From Pseudoxanthomonas sp. (GTDB taxonomy: Bacteria > Pseudomonadota > Gammaproteobacteria > Xanthomonadales > Xanthomonadaceae), in assembly GCF_027498035.1 (NCBI RefSeq), contig NZ_CP114978.1:1426001-1490000 (forward strand): DNA of 64,000 nt. Reading direction: 5' to 3'. A program made the position numbers and the translations under genes. The notes under the pieces were generated by a model. The model was not told where the DNA came from and made no database searches. It saw only the letters and a list, made by a program, of their open reading frames with translations. Shown here one piece after another: positions 8,847-17,489 of the stretch. How positions within the stretch are numbered: position 1 is the first letter of the stretch; every line of letters begins with the position of its first letter.

Positions 8847-9787
8847 TCATCCTCAGCCACCCGGCCTGCCTGGCTCATGATCCAGGCCCCGAGCACCCCG
8901 AGCGCCCGGCCCGGCTGGAAGCCGTCCTGGCATCGCTGCGCCGCGACCACGGCGACCTGGACTGGCGCGAAGCCCCGGCCGCCAAGCTGGGCGACCTGCG
9001 TCGCGTGCACAGCCAGGCCCACATCGATGAGGTGCTGGAACACGATTTCACCGGCTATCGCCTGCTGGACCCCGATACGGTGGCAAGCCCCGGCTCCCGG
9101 GCCGCGGCATTGCACGCCGCGGGCGCAGTGATCGCCGCCGTGGACGCGGTGATCGACGGCAGCGATCCGGTCGCCTTCTGCGCGGTCCGGCCACCTGGCC
9201 ACCACGCCACCGGCGAGGCCGCCATGGGGTTCTGCCTGCTCAACAACATCGCCATCGGCGCCGCCCATGCCTGCGAGCGCCATGGACTGGAGCGGGTGGC
9301 GGTGGTGGATTTCGACGTCCACCACGGCAACGGCACCCAGGCGATCTTTTCGCAGGACCGGCGCGTGGCCTATTTCAGCAGCCACGAATCGGGCCTGTTC
9401 CCCTACACCGGGGCGCCATCCGAGCGCGGCGCCGGCAATGTGATGAACGCCCTGCTGCCGCCGGGCAGCGGCAGCTTCCACTTCCGCAACCTGTGGGAAG
9501 ACCAGCTACTGCCAGCCATCGAGGCCTTCCGGCCTCAGCTGCTGATGATCTCGGCAGGTTTCGACGCGCATATGCGCGATCCAATGGCCGACCTGATGCT
9601 GGAAACCGAGGATTTCGCCTGGATCACCCGCCGCCTGCACCAGATCGCCACCACCCACGCCCGCGGGCGGATCGTCTCGGTGCTGGAGGGCGGTTACGAC
9701 CTGGAAGCCCTGCGCGAGTGCAGCGCCGCGCACGTGGCCGAACTGCGCGCTCCCGGTGGGCAGTGCGCTTTCCCGGGACCCGGATGA
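8843..9787 (+). CDS. Histone-deacetylase-family hydrolase (AcuC/class II-like)
   Basis: 314 residues from a GTG at 8843 that overlaps the stop of the adenosyltransferase (GTGA), implying coupled translation. The first residues read VIILSHPACLAHDPGPEHPERP, typical of bacterial HDAC-like proteins. The catalytic motifs are intact: AVRPPGHHAT (tandem His, about residues 113-122), FCLLNNIAIGAAHA, VVDFDVHHGNGTQAIF (zinc-ligand Asp and His, about 153-168) and ISAGFDAHMRDP. The family removes acetyl groups from lysines, polyamines or small molecules using zinc. The substrate cannot be predicted from sequence, and why it is coupled to a cobalamin gene is unclear. Confidence 0.9.
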   Translation: MIILSHPACLAHDPGPEHPERPARLEAVLASLRRDHGDLDWREAPAAKLGDLRRVHSQAHIDEVLEHDFTGYRLLDPDTVASPGSRAAALHAAGAVIAAVDAVIDGSDPVAFCAVRPPGHHATGEAAMGFCLLNNIAIGAAHACERHGLERVAVVDFDVHHGNGTQAIFSQDRRVAYFSSHESGLFPYTGAPSERGAGNVMNALLPPGSGSFHFRNLWEDQLLPAIEAFRPQLLMISAGFDAHMRDPMADLMLETEDFAWITRRLHQIATTHARGRIVSVLEGGYDLEALRECSAAHVAELRAPGGQCAFPGPG

Positions 9788-9879
9788 ACCCAACCCGGCC
9801 GTTGCCGGCGCGTCTTCATTGCCCCCTGCACAGCGATACGGCAAGCTAACGACCGTTTTTCGTCCGGACTCCCCAACGC

Positions 9880-12282
9880 GTGCGTCGAGCCCTCCGCCTG
9901 CTGCCCATTCCGTTCAGCGTCGCCCTGGCCCTCCCGGCCATGGCCGCGAACGAAAAACCCGTCAGCTACGCGCTCTGCCCTGTCGAGGACCCGATTCCCG
10001 CGTTCGACGGGGCGCCGGCGGCCGTATCCCCCCTGGACCAGGCCGCCGAGCGCGCCAAGAGCCAGCTGCTACCCACCGACGTCACCGGCGATTCGCTCGT
10101 CGGCAACGGCGAGCAGAGCACGCTCGACTACAAGGGCAACGTGCGCCTGATCCGTGGCGACCAGTTCCTCAACGCCGACAACTTCAGCCTGAACCAGGAT
10201 GAAGGGACCTACGTCGCCAATGGCAACGTGCGCTACCAGGACTCCGGCATCCGGGTGATCGCCAAGCGCGCCAGCGGCAACCAGAACGACGACACGCACA
10301 ACATCGAGGACGTCCAGTACCAGCTGATGGCCCGTCGCGGCAATGGCATCGCCGACAGCATCCACATGGTCGGCCCCGAGGGCGCGATGCTGGGCTCGAC
10401 CTACACCACCTGCGACCCGGAAGACCCCGCCTGGCAGCGCTGGTACCTGCGCGCCAAGGAAATCGACGTCAACACCGACGAGGGCTTTGCCACCGCGCAC
10501 CACGCCACCGTGCGCATCGGCAAGGTACCGGTGCTGTACGCCCCCTGGTTCAAGTTCCCGATCGACGACCGCCGCCAGACCGGCCTGCTGTATCCGCGCA
10601 TTGGCCTGTCGAGCAAGAACGGCTTCGACTACGAGCAGCCGATCTACCTGAACCTGGCTCCGAACTACGACGCAACGCTCTATCCGCGCTACATGAGCAA
10701 CCGCGGCATCGTCCTGGGCAGTGAGTTTCGCTACCTGTACCACGGCGGGAATGGCAAGCTGGAAGGCGCCTGGATGCCCAGCGACGACCTGGTCCGGCGC
10801 CGCGCGGCCGACTATGCCAGCGGTGAAGATGAGGACCTTTACAACGACCCGCTGCAGGACAAGAACCGCGGCTTCCTCCGTTTCCGGGGCAGCCACGATC
10901 TCAACAGCACCTGGCAGGCGCGTGCCAGCTATTCCTGGATCAGTGACAGTCGCTACCTGAGGGACAACGGCGGCATCTCAAACGGAACGGGCTTGGCAAC
11001 ATCGGTGCTGACCAACACCGTCGGCGTCTATGGCCGGTCCCGCTACTGGAGCGCCGGCGCCGAAGCGCAGACCTACCAGCTGGCCGATTACACGATCAGC
11101 AAGAGCGCGCTCCCCTACAACGCCCTGCCCCGGTTCTATTTCAAGTACGAGCGCCCGCTGCTGGACTGGCTCGACGTCGGCATGAACGCCGAGCTGGCCC
11201 GCTTCGAACACAGTGAAAAGGACGGCGGCAGCCGTTTCGACATCAAGCCGTATGTCTCGATCCCGCTACGCGGGCCGTCGTGGTTCATCGAGCCCGGCCT
11301 GGCCTACCGCTACACGGCCTACCAGCTGGACTCTGGCCTGGCGGTTGACGGCGACCGCTCGCCGACCCGCGCCTTGCCCATCACCACCCTGGACGCGGGC
11401 CTGTATTTCGACCGCGACACGGTGTGGAACGACACCCCGTACCTGCAGACGCTGGAACCGCGCCTGTACTACCTCAACGTGCCTTACCGCGACCAGAGCA
11501 ACCTGCCGCTGTTCGATACCGGCTCGATGACCTTCAGCTACGGCCAGCTGTTCCGCGACAATCGATTCTCCGGTGCCGACCGCCAGACCGACGCCAACCA
11601 GCTGACCCTGGCCCTGAGCAGCCGCAGCATCCGCCAGACCGATGGCCTGGAAAAATTCAACGTCAGCCTCGGACAGATCCTCTATTTCGAGGATTCCAAC
11701 GTGGTCCTCAACAGCAGCCAGGATCCGATCAAGAAGGGCAAATCGGCCTGGGTGGTCGATTCCAACTACATGCCGACCGATCGCTGGACCCTGGGCGGGT
11801 CGTACCAGTACGACGCCAAGAACAGCCGTGCCGACCTGATCAGCTTCCGTTCGCGCTACATGATCGGCGGCGATGGCGTGATCAACCTGACCTACCGCTA
11901 TCGCCGCGACGTCCTCAAGCAGGCCGACTTTTCCTTCCTGTATCCGATCACCCCGGTCTGGAGCGTGGTCGGCCGCTATTACTACTCGTTCCAGGACAAG
12001 AAAACCCTGGAAGCTATCGCCGGCGTGCAGTGGGACAGCTGCTGCCTGGCCGTTCGTCTGGTCGGCCGCCATTACGTGCGAAATCTCGAAGGTGACCAGG
12101 ACAACCAGATCCAGGTCGAATTTGTCTTGAAGGGCCTTGCATCGCTAGGCCAGAACACCGACAAAAACCTGCGCCGTAGTATCCTCGGGTATTACCGAGA
12201 CGACCTTTACCTGGTCCCTCCCAGTGTCGCCACGCCGGATACCGACGACGACAACGACGACACCAGCTCCGATTCGTTCTGA
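9880..12282 (+). CDS. lptD: LPS-assembly outer-membrane protein LptD
   Basis: 800 residues with a GTG start at 9880 and a signal peptide ending PAMAANE. The periplasmic OstA/LptA-like jellyroll (about 60-170) has repeats such as LDYKGNVRLIRGDQFLNADN, followed by the beta-barrel (DDRRQTGLLYPRIGLSSKNG). The four cysteines of the interdomain disulfides are present: Cys33, Cys178 and the adjacent pair Cys721-Cys722 (WDSCC). LptD with LptE inserts lipopolysaccharide into the outer leaflet. Past the usual end of the barrel the protein carries an acidic tail rich in Asp and Ser. surA starts 8 bp downstream; LptD is itself a SurA client, so the linkage is functional as well as conserved. Confidence 0.96.
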   Translation: MRRALRLLPIPFSVALALPAMAANEKPVSYALCPVEDPIPAFDGAPAAVSPLDQAAERAKSQLLPTDVTGDSLVGNGEQSTLDYKGNVRLIRGDQFLNADNFSLNQDEGTYVANGNVRYQDSGIRVIAKRASGNQNDDTHNIEDVQYQLMARRGNGIADSIHMVGPEGAMLGSTYTTCDPEDPAWQRWYLRAKEIDVNTDEGFATAHHATVRIGKVPVLYAPWFKFPIDDRRQTGLLYPRIGLSSKNGFDYEQPIYLNLAPNYDATLYPRYMSNRGIVLGSEFRYLYHGGNGKLEGAWMPSDDLVRRRAADYASGEDEDLYNDPLQDKNRGFLRFRGSHDLNSTWQARASYSWISDSRYLRDNGGISNGTGLATSVLTNTVGVYGRSRYWSAGAEAQTYQLADYTISKSALPYNALPRFYFKYERPLLDWLDVGMNAELARFEHSEKDGGSRFDIKPYVSIPLRGPSWFIEPGLAYRYTAYQLDSGLAVDGDRSPTRALPITTLDAGLYFDRDTVWNDTPYLQTLEPRLYYLNVPYRDQSNLPLFDTGSMTFSYGQLFRDNRFSGADRQTDANQLTLALSSRSIRQTDGLEKFNVSLGQILYFEDSNVVLNSSQDPIKKGKSAWVVDSNYMPTDRWTLGGSYQYDAKNSRADLISFRSRYMIGGDGVINLTYRYRRDVLKQADFSFLYPITPVWSVVGRYYYSFQDKKTLEAIAGVQWDSCCLAVRLVGRHYVRNLEGDQDNQIQVEFVLKGLASLGQNTDKNLRRSILGYYRDDLYLVPPSVATPDTDDDNDDTSSDSF

Positions 12283-12290
12283 AGACTCCC

Positions 12291-13724
12291 ATGACCATTC
12301 GATCCCTTTTTGCCGCCGGCCTGCTGGCCGCTTCCACCATTGCCGCGCCGCTGCATGCGCAGAATGCCCAGCCACTGGACGGCATCGCCGCCGTGGTCAA
12401 CGAGGATGTGGTCCTGCAGAGCGAGCTGAATCGCGCCGTGGCCAACGTCAACGCCCAGTACGCCAGCAATCCCGGCCAGCTGCCGCCGCCTGACGTCCTG
12501 CGCCGGCAGGTGCTGGAGCGCCTGGTCCTGGTCAAACTGCAGGTGGGCCGCGCCACCGACAACGGCATCCGCGTCACCGACGACGAGGTCAACAATGCCG
12601 TGGCCAGCGTGGCCCAGCAGAACAACACCACCGTCGATGGCCTGCGGCAGCGCCTGGCCGCCGAGGGCCTGTCCTTCGATGAATTCCGCAACTCGCTCAA
12701 GGACGAGATCACCGTTCAGCGCCTGCGCCAGAGCTACGGCCAGAGCCGCATCCGCGTCAGCGAGGCAGAGGTCGACGCCGCGCTGAAGGCCCAGGCCACC
12801 AGCGGCGTCCAGTACCACCTGGCCCATATCCTGATCGGCCTGCCCGAGGGCGCCACCGCCGACCAGATCGCGACCGCGCAGAAGAAGGTCGAAGGCGTGA
12901 AGGGCCTGCTGGACCGCAACGAGATGGATTTCGCCGCTGCCGCGGTGCGCTATTCGGACAGCCCGAATGCGCTGGAAGGCGGCGACCTGGGCTGGCGCAG
13001 CGCCGATGAAATTCCGGTCGCGTTCGTCGACACGCTCAAGGGCATGCAGGCCGGCCAGGTGGTTGGCCCGATCCGTGGCCCGAGCGGCTTCCAGCTGCTC
13101 AAGCTGGTGGAAACCCGTGACGCCTCACAAGCGCCGACCCAGATGGCGACCGAATTCCACGCCCGCCATATCCTGGTGCGGATCACCGCGGTGCAGGATG
13201 CCACCGCCGCCAAGGCCAAGATCGACACCCTGCGCGCCCGCATCGCCGGCGGCGCCGATTTCGCGACCCTGGCCAAGGAGTCGTCCGAGGACGCCAACAC
13301 CAAGAACGATGGTGGCGAACTGGGCTGGTTCACCGCCGACCAGTTCGGCCCGGACTTCGGCCAGCGCCTGACCGCGCTGCAGGATGGCCAGGTCAGCGAG
13401 CCGTTCCGCACCGAAGCGGGCTGGCATATCGTTCAGCGCGAAGGCACCCGCCAGACCGACGTGACCGACCAGAACAAGCGCGCCCAGGTGCGTGACACCA
13501 TCGGCCGCCGCAAGCTGGAAGAGGAATACAACCGCTACCTGCTGGAGCTGCGCGGCGAAGCCTATGTCAGCTTCCGCACCGGCGACGCTGCGATCGACAG
13601 CGCCACCCCGGACACGATGATGAGCGCCCCGGGCGCCGCCGAAGAAGCCGCCAAGGCTGGCAACAAGCATCGCGACAGCAGCGAGCCCATGCCGGGTTCG
13701 GCTGCGACCAACGACCGCCTGTAA
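12291..13724 (+). CDS. surA: Periplasmic chaperone and peptidyl-prolyl isomerase SurA
   Basis: 477 residues with a cleavable signal peptide (ending PLHAQ). The N-terminal chaperone module begins LDGIAAVVNEDVVLQSELNR. Two parvulin (PPIC) domains follow, around 172-274 (YHLAHILIGLPEGA) and 286-385 (FHARHILVRITA), then a C-terminal helix and a tail longer than in E. coli (about 428 aa). SurA escorts outer-membrane proteins, including LptD, through the periplasm. It sits in the conserved lptD-surA-pdxA-rsmA-apaG-apaH run, 9 bp before pdxA. Confidence 0.96.
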   Translation: MTIRSLFAAGLLAASTIAAPLHAQNAQPLDGIAAVVNEDVVLQSELNRAVANVNAQYASNPGQLPPPDVLRRQVLERLVLVKLQVGRATDNGIRVTDDEVNNAVASVAQQNNTTVDGLRQRLAAEGLSFDEFRNSLKDEITVQRLRQSYGQSRIRVSEAEVDAALKAQATSGVQYHLAHILIGLPEGATADQIATAQKKVEGVKGLLDRNEMDFAAAAVRYSDSPNALEGGDLGWRSADEIPVAFVDTLKGMQAGQVVGPIRGPSGFQLLKLVETRDASQAPTQMATEFHARHILVRITAVQDATAAKAKIDTLRARIAGGADFATLAKESSEDANTKNDGGELGWFTADQFGPDFGQRLTALQDGQVSEPFRTEAGWHIVQREGTRQTDVTDQNKRAQVRDTIGRRKLEEEYNRYLLELRGEAYVSFRTGDAAIDSATPDTMMSAPGAAEEAAKAGNKHRDSSEPMPGSAATNDRL

Positions 13725-13733
13725 ACCGCGCCC

Positions 13734-14723
13734 ATGACGCCCGTCCTCGCACTGGTCCCTGGCGAACCGGCGGGGATCGGGCCGGAGCTCTGCGTCCGCC
13801 TGGTGCAGGCGCTGCGTGAGGATTGCCGCCTGGTCGCCTTCGGCGACCCGGACACCTTGCAGGCCGCCGCTGCTGCGCTCGGCCTGCCGCTCCAGCTACT
13901 CGATGCCGATGCGGTCGCCACGCAAGCTGGCGACCTGCCGCTGATCCCCGTCCCCAACGCGGTGCCCGCGCACTTCGGCGTCACCGATCGGCGCAATGCG
14001 CCAGCGGTGATTGCCGCGCTGACGCTAGCCGCAGATGGCTGCATCGCCGGTCGCTTCGCCGGCGTGGTCACCGGCCCGGTGCACAAGGCCGTGATCAACG
14101 AAGGCGGCATTGCCTACACCGGCACCACCGAACTGCTGGCCCGGCATGCCGGCCGCGAGGTGGTGATGATGCTGGCCAACGACATCGTCCGGGTTGCCCT
14201 GGTCACCACCCACCTGCCCCTGCGTGCCGTCCCCGACGCGATCACGCCGCATGCCCTGCGCCACGCTGTCACGACCACCGCGGCCGCGCTGCAGCGCGAC
14301 TTCGGCATCGCAAGCCCGCGCCTCTGCGTCCTCGGCCTGAATCCGCACGCGGGCGAAGATGGGCACATGGGCCGCGAGGAGCTGGACCTCATCATTCCCG
14401 TCCTCGACGTCCTGCGCACCGAAGGCCACGACCTGATCGGGCCACTGCCTGCCGATACCGCGTTCCTGCCGGACAAGCTGACCGGTTTCGACGCGGTGCT
14501 GGCGATGTATCACGACCAGGGCCTGCCGGTGCTCAAGTACAGCGGCTTCGAACAGGCCGTGAACCTGACCCTGGGCCTGCCGTACCCGCGCGTCGCCGTC
14601 GACCACGGCACTGCGCTGCCGCTGGCTGGCAAAGGCGTCGCCGATCCCTCCAGCCTGTTTGCCGCGGTGCGCACCTGCGCGGCGATGGCCGCGCACCGTG
14701 GAGAGCGCAGCTTGCTGCGCTGA
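13734..14723 (+). CDS. pdxA: 4-hydroxythreonine-4-phosphate dehydrogenase PdxA
   Basis: 329 residues. Family motifs: LVPGEPAGIGPELC at the N-terminus, GVVTGPVHKAVINEGG (about 109-124), LGLNPHAGEDGHMGREE (about 201-217), and YHDQGLPVLKYSGF (about 258-271), supplying the metal-binding His and Asp residues. PdxA oxidises 4-phosphohydroxy-L-threonine with NAD in the DXP-dependent pyridoxal phosphate pathway. The last codons (ERSLLR and stop) fall in a palindrome closely resembling the local REP elements, so the C-terminus may have been rewritten by REP insertion. rsmA begins 59 bp downstream. Confidence 0.95.
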   Translation: MTPVLALVPGEPAGIGPELCVRLVQALREDCRLVAFGDPDTLQAAAAALGLPLQLLDADAVATQAGDLPLIPVPNAVPAHFGVTDRRNAPAVIAALTLAADGCIAGRFAGVVTGPVHKAVINEGGIAYTGTTELLARHAGREVVMMLANDIVRVALVTTHLPLRAVPDAITPHALRHAVTTTAAALQRDFGIASPRLCVLGLNPHAGEDGHMGREELDLIIPVLDVLRTEGHDLIGPLPADTAFLPDKLTGFDAVLAMYHDQGLPVLKYSGFEQAVNLTLGLPYPRVAVDHGTALPLAGKGVADPSSLFAAVRTCAAMAAHRGERSLLR

Positions 14724-14773
14724 GGTCTTTCCGGCTATCGGCCAGGAAGGTCGCCGAGCAAGCTCGGCGCTAC
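14697..14773. repeat. Inverted REP pair spanning the pdxA 3' end and the pdxA-rsmA gap
   Basis: The second unit (14752-14773) is a near-perfect hairpin whose reverse complement starts GTAGCGCCGAGC, a GTAG-headed REP. The first unit (about 14697-14719, GAGAGCGCAGCTTGCTGCGC) matches the stem of REPs at 23631 and 23744 with a degenerate head, and overlaps the last codons of pdxA. The two face each other as in a BIME. Confidence 0.7.
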
Positions 14774-14782
14774 ACTGTCGCG

Positions 14783-15595
14783 ATGACTGCTTCCCCCAAC
14801 TTCAACGCGCCAGCCAAGAAATCGCTCGGCCAGCATTTCCTCCACGAACGCCACTACATCGACAGCATCGTGCGCGCCGTGGACCCCAAGCCCGATGACA
14901 GGCTGGTGGAAATCGGCCCCGGCCAGGGCGCGATCACCTTCCCGCTGCTGCGCCGTCATGGCGCCCTGACCGCAATCGAATTCGACCGCGACCTGATCGC
15001 GCCACTCACCGAGGCGGCCAAGGGCGTAGGCGAACTGACCATCATCCATCGCGACGTGCTGTCGGTGGATTTCACCGAACTGGCGGCCGGTGGAAAGCTG
15101 CGCCTGGTCGGCAACCTGCCCTACAACCTGTCCTCGCCGATCCTGTTCCACGCGCTGGACCACGCCGCGGCGATCACCGACATGCACTTCATGCTGCAGA
15201 AGGAAGTCGTCGACCGCATGGCCGCCGGCCCCGGCAGCAAGGTCTACGGCCGCCTGAGCGTGATGCTGCAGGCCTACTGCGATGTCACCCCCTTGTTCGT
15301 GGTGCCGCCGGGCGCGTTCCGGCCACCGCCGAAGGTCGATTCGGCCGTGGTCCGCATGGTGCCCAAGGACCCGTCACGCATCGACGTGCGCGACCCGCAG
15401 CGCCTGACAGCCGTGGTCCGCGCCGCCTTCGGCCAGCGCCGCAAGACCCTGCGCAACGCGCTGTCCAGCGTGTGCGATACCGACATGATCGAGGCCGCCG
15501 GCATCCGCCCCGATGCGCGCGCCGAACAGGTCGATGTGGCCGACTTCATCGCGCTGGCGAACCTGCCCTACGGCGATGCGGTCGAACAGCCCTGA
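14783..15595 (+). CDS. rsmA: 16S rRNA dimethyladenosine methyltransferase RsmA (KsgA)
   Basis: 270 residues from the ATG at 14783, which directly precedes the conserved KKSLGQHFLHERHYID segment. The SAM-binding motif VEIGPGQGAITFPLL is around 42-56, and the catalytic NLPYNLSSPIL motif starts near 111. The C-terminal PPGAFRPPPKVDSAVV and AFGQRRKTLRNAL are also typical. RsmA dimethylates two adjacent adenines in helix 45 of 16S rRNA, a late checkpoint in 30S assembly. It sits between pdxA and apaG in the conserved gene order. Confidence 0.96.
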   Translation: MTASPNFNAPAKKSLGQHFLHERHYIDSIVRAVDPKPDDRLVEIGPGQGAITFPLLRRHGALTAIEFDRDLIAPLTEAAKGVGELTIIHRDVLSVDFTELAAGGKLRLVGNLPYNLSSPILFHALDHAAAITDMHFMLQKEVVDRMAAGPGSKVYGRLSVMLQAYCDVTPLFVVPPGAFRPPPKVDSAVVRMVPKDPSRIDVRDPQRLTAVVRAAFGQRRKTLRNALSSVCDTDMIEAAGIRPDARAEQVDVADFIALANLPYGDAVEQP

Positions 15596-15618
15596 GCCTT
15601 TGAAATACACTGTCACCC

Positions 15619-15999
15619 ATGAGCACCACCGATTACGCCATCGATGTCGATGTCGCCACCCGTTTCCTGGAAGAGCGTTCCGAGCCGGATAGCGGCCAGT
15701 ACGTCTTCGCCTACACCATCGTGATCCACAACCGCGGCACCCAGCCCGCGCGCCTGGTCGCGCGCCATTGGGTGATCACCGACGGCAACGGCAAGGTGGA
15801 AGAAGTCAACGGCGACGGCGTCGTCGGCGAGCAGCCGCGGCTGCGTCCCGGCGAGCAGTTCAAGTACACCTCCGGCGCGGTGCTGGAAACCGATCACGGC
15901 ACCATGGCCGGCAGTTACGACATGGTCGCCGACGACGGCACGTTCTTCGATGCACCGATCGCGCCCTTCGCGCTGTCCGTGCCGCGCACCCTGCACTGA
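15619..15999 (+). CDS. apaG: ApaG domain protein
   Basis: 126 residues, the normal ApaG length, with ARHWVITDGNGKVEEVNGDG and the following GEQPRLRPGEQFKYTSGA, the core of the ApaG fibronectin-III-like fold. Biochemical function is not settled; the gene is almost always linked to apaH and rsmA. apaH starts 3 bp after the stop, so co-expression is near certain. Confidence 0.95.
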   Translation: MSTTDYAIDVDVATRFLEERSEPDSGQYVFAYTIVIHNRGTQPARLVARHWVITDGNGKVEEVNGDGVVGEQPRLRPGEQFKYTSGAVLETDHGTMAGSYDMVADDGTFFDAPIAPFALSVPRTLH

Positions 16000-16002
16000 T
16001 CC

Positions 16003-16857
16003 ATGGCGGTCTGGGCCATTGGCGACCTGCAGGGCTGTTACGACGCCACCGCACGGCTGCTGGAAAAACTGAACTTCGACCCCGCGCGTGACCGCGTGTG
16101 GTTCTGTGGCGACCTGGTCAACCGTGGTGGCCAGTCGCTGGAAACCCTGCGCCTGGTGTATTCGCTGCGCGAGAGCTGCGAGGTGGTCCTGGGCAACCAC
16201 GACCTGTCGCTGCTGGCAATCGGCGCACGCACCGAAGCCGAACAGCGCAAGGTCAATCCGGACCTGGCCCGCGTGGTCCAGGCCGAAGACCGCGACACCC
16301 TGCTGGAGTGGCTGCGCCACCGCGAACTGGTGCATGTGGACCGCGAACTGGGCTGGATGATGCTGCACGCCGGCCTGGCGCCGCGCTGGACCTGCACGCT
16401 GGCCGAAGGCTACGCACGCGAAGTGGAAGCGCAGCTGCGCGGCCCGAACTTCGGCAAGCTCATGCGCAGCATGTATGGCGACAAGCCCAACTGGTCGACC
16501 GGCTTGAACGGCCCGGACCGCTGGCGCGCCATCATCAACGTGCTCACCCGCATGCGCTACTGCACCCCGCGCGGACGCATCGCCGTGGAAGAAAAAGGCA
16601 CGCCCGGCACCCAGCTGCAGGGCCTGTATCCGTGGTTCGACGTGCCCGGCCGCGAGATGCGCGAGCTCAAGATCGTCTGCGGACACTGGTCCACGCTGGG
16701 CCTGATGATCGGCCACGGCGTGCATGCCATCGACACCGGCGCGGTCTGGGGCGGCAAGCTCACCGCGCTGCAGCTGGACACCGATGAGTTGCGCCTGGTG
16801 CAGGTCCCCGGCCGCGACGCCGAGGCCATCGCCGCCTCGCAACCGCGTCGCGCCTGA
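16003..16857 (+). CDS. apaH: Symmetrical bis(5'-nucleosyl)-tetraphosphatase ApaH
   Basis: 284 residues with the metallophosphoesterase motifs GDLQG (7-11), GDLVNRG (36-42) and GNHD (64-67), plus the ApaH-specific FVLTRMRYC-like segment (NVLTRMRYCTPRGR) and CGHWSTLGL. The enzyme splits Ap4A into two ADP, limiting alarmone and Np4-capped RNA levels. It ends 4 bp before the stop of convergent folA, and no terminator hairpin is obvious between them. Confidence 0.96.
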   Translation: MAVWAIGDLQGCYDATARLLEKLNFDPARDRVWFCGDLVNRGGQSLETLRLVYSLRESCEVVLGNHDLSLLAIGARTEAEQRKVNPDLARVVQAEDRDTLLEWLRHRELVHVDRELGWMMLHAGLAPRWTCTLAEGYAREVEAQLRGPNFGKLMRSMYGDKPNWSTGLNGPDRWRAIINVLTRMRYCTPRGRIAVEEKGTPGTQLQGLYPWFDVPGREMRELKIVCGHWSTLGLMIGHGVHAIDTGAVWGGKLTALQLDTDELRLVQVPGRDAEAIAASQPRRA

Positions 16858-16861
16858 TGGC

Positions 16862-17359
16862 TCAGCCCTTGCGGGCGTAGTCCACGAACGCGAACGCGAA
16901 CGCATGCCGCGCATCGGCGGCATGTGCTTCACGCGCAGTGATCGTCCAGTCGTCCGCATTGAACGCCGGGAAGAACGCATCCGCGTTGGCGACCTCAGTC
17001 TCGACATGGGTCAGGTGCAGCACATCGGCCTGTGCCAGCAGCAGCGCGTAGAGCTCACCACCGCCGATCACGCACAGTTCGTCGGCAGCCTGCGCTTGGC
17101 CCTGCCGCACGGCTTCATCGAAGGACGCCACCGCGACCATCCCTTCGAACGGCACCACGCCGCTGCGGGTCAGCACCAGGTTCAAACGCCCGGGCAGCGC
17201 GCGGCCCAGCGACTGCGCCGTCTTGCGCCCCATCAGCACCGGCTTGCCCAGCGTCAGCGCCTTGAAATGCCTGAAATCGTCCGGAAGGTGCCAGGGCATG
17301 GCGTTGCCACGACCGATGGCGCGGTTGCTGTCGAGCGCAGCGATCAAGGAAATTTTCAT
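16862..17359 (-). CDS. folA: Dihydrofolate reductase
   Basis: 165 residues from the ATG at 17359 (MKISLIAALDSNRAIGRGNA); an ATG three codons upstream (17368) is equally possible. The catalytic acid lies in MPWHLPDDF (Asp28, equivalent to E. coli Asp27). The NADPH-binding segments VLMGRKTAQSLGRALPGR and VIGGGELYALLL are present. It reduces dihydrofolate to tetrahydrofolate and pairs functionally with thyA, which lies upstream on the same strand but is separated by a 130 bp spacer holding an inverted repeat. Confidence 0.95.
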   Translation of the reverse strand: MKISLIAALDSNRAIGRGNAMPWHLPDDFRHFKALTLGKPVLMGRKTAQSLGRALPGRLNLVLTRSGVVPFEGMVAVASFDEAVRQGQAQAADELCVIGGGELYALLLAQADVLHLTHVETEVANADAFFPAFNADDWTITAREAHAADARHAFAFAFVDYARKG

Positions 17360-17373
17360 CGTGGCCATTGCTC

Positions 17374-17484
17374 GTCGTTCCCGCGCAGGCGCGAATCCAT
17401 GCCATGAAACCCACCGCTGCAGGCAAGCAGCCCAGCATGGCCTGCAAGCGTGCGCGCATGGATCCGCGCCTGCGCGGGAATGAC
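17374..17484. repeat. Long inverted repeat between thyA and folA
   Basis: The arms, about 29 nt each at 17374-17402 and 17456-17484, are nearly exact reverse complements (left arm begins gtcgttcccgcgcaggcgcg). The 53 bp centre contains shorter palindromic pieces. The arm type (tcccgcg...gcggg...ccatg) resembles the repeats at 59305-59464. In RNA it would fold into a large stem-loop between the thyA and folA messages, so it may stabilise or attenuate read-through. Confidence 0.75.
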
Positions 17485-17489
17485 AGGAT

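Noticed and set aside
13823..14782. Fusion of a 320-residue upstream domain to RsmA
   Set aside because: The upstream part is the out-of-frame complement of pdxA coding sequence, rich in Arg and Pro; RsmA has a normal start at 14783.
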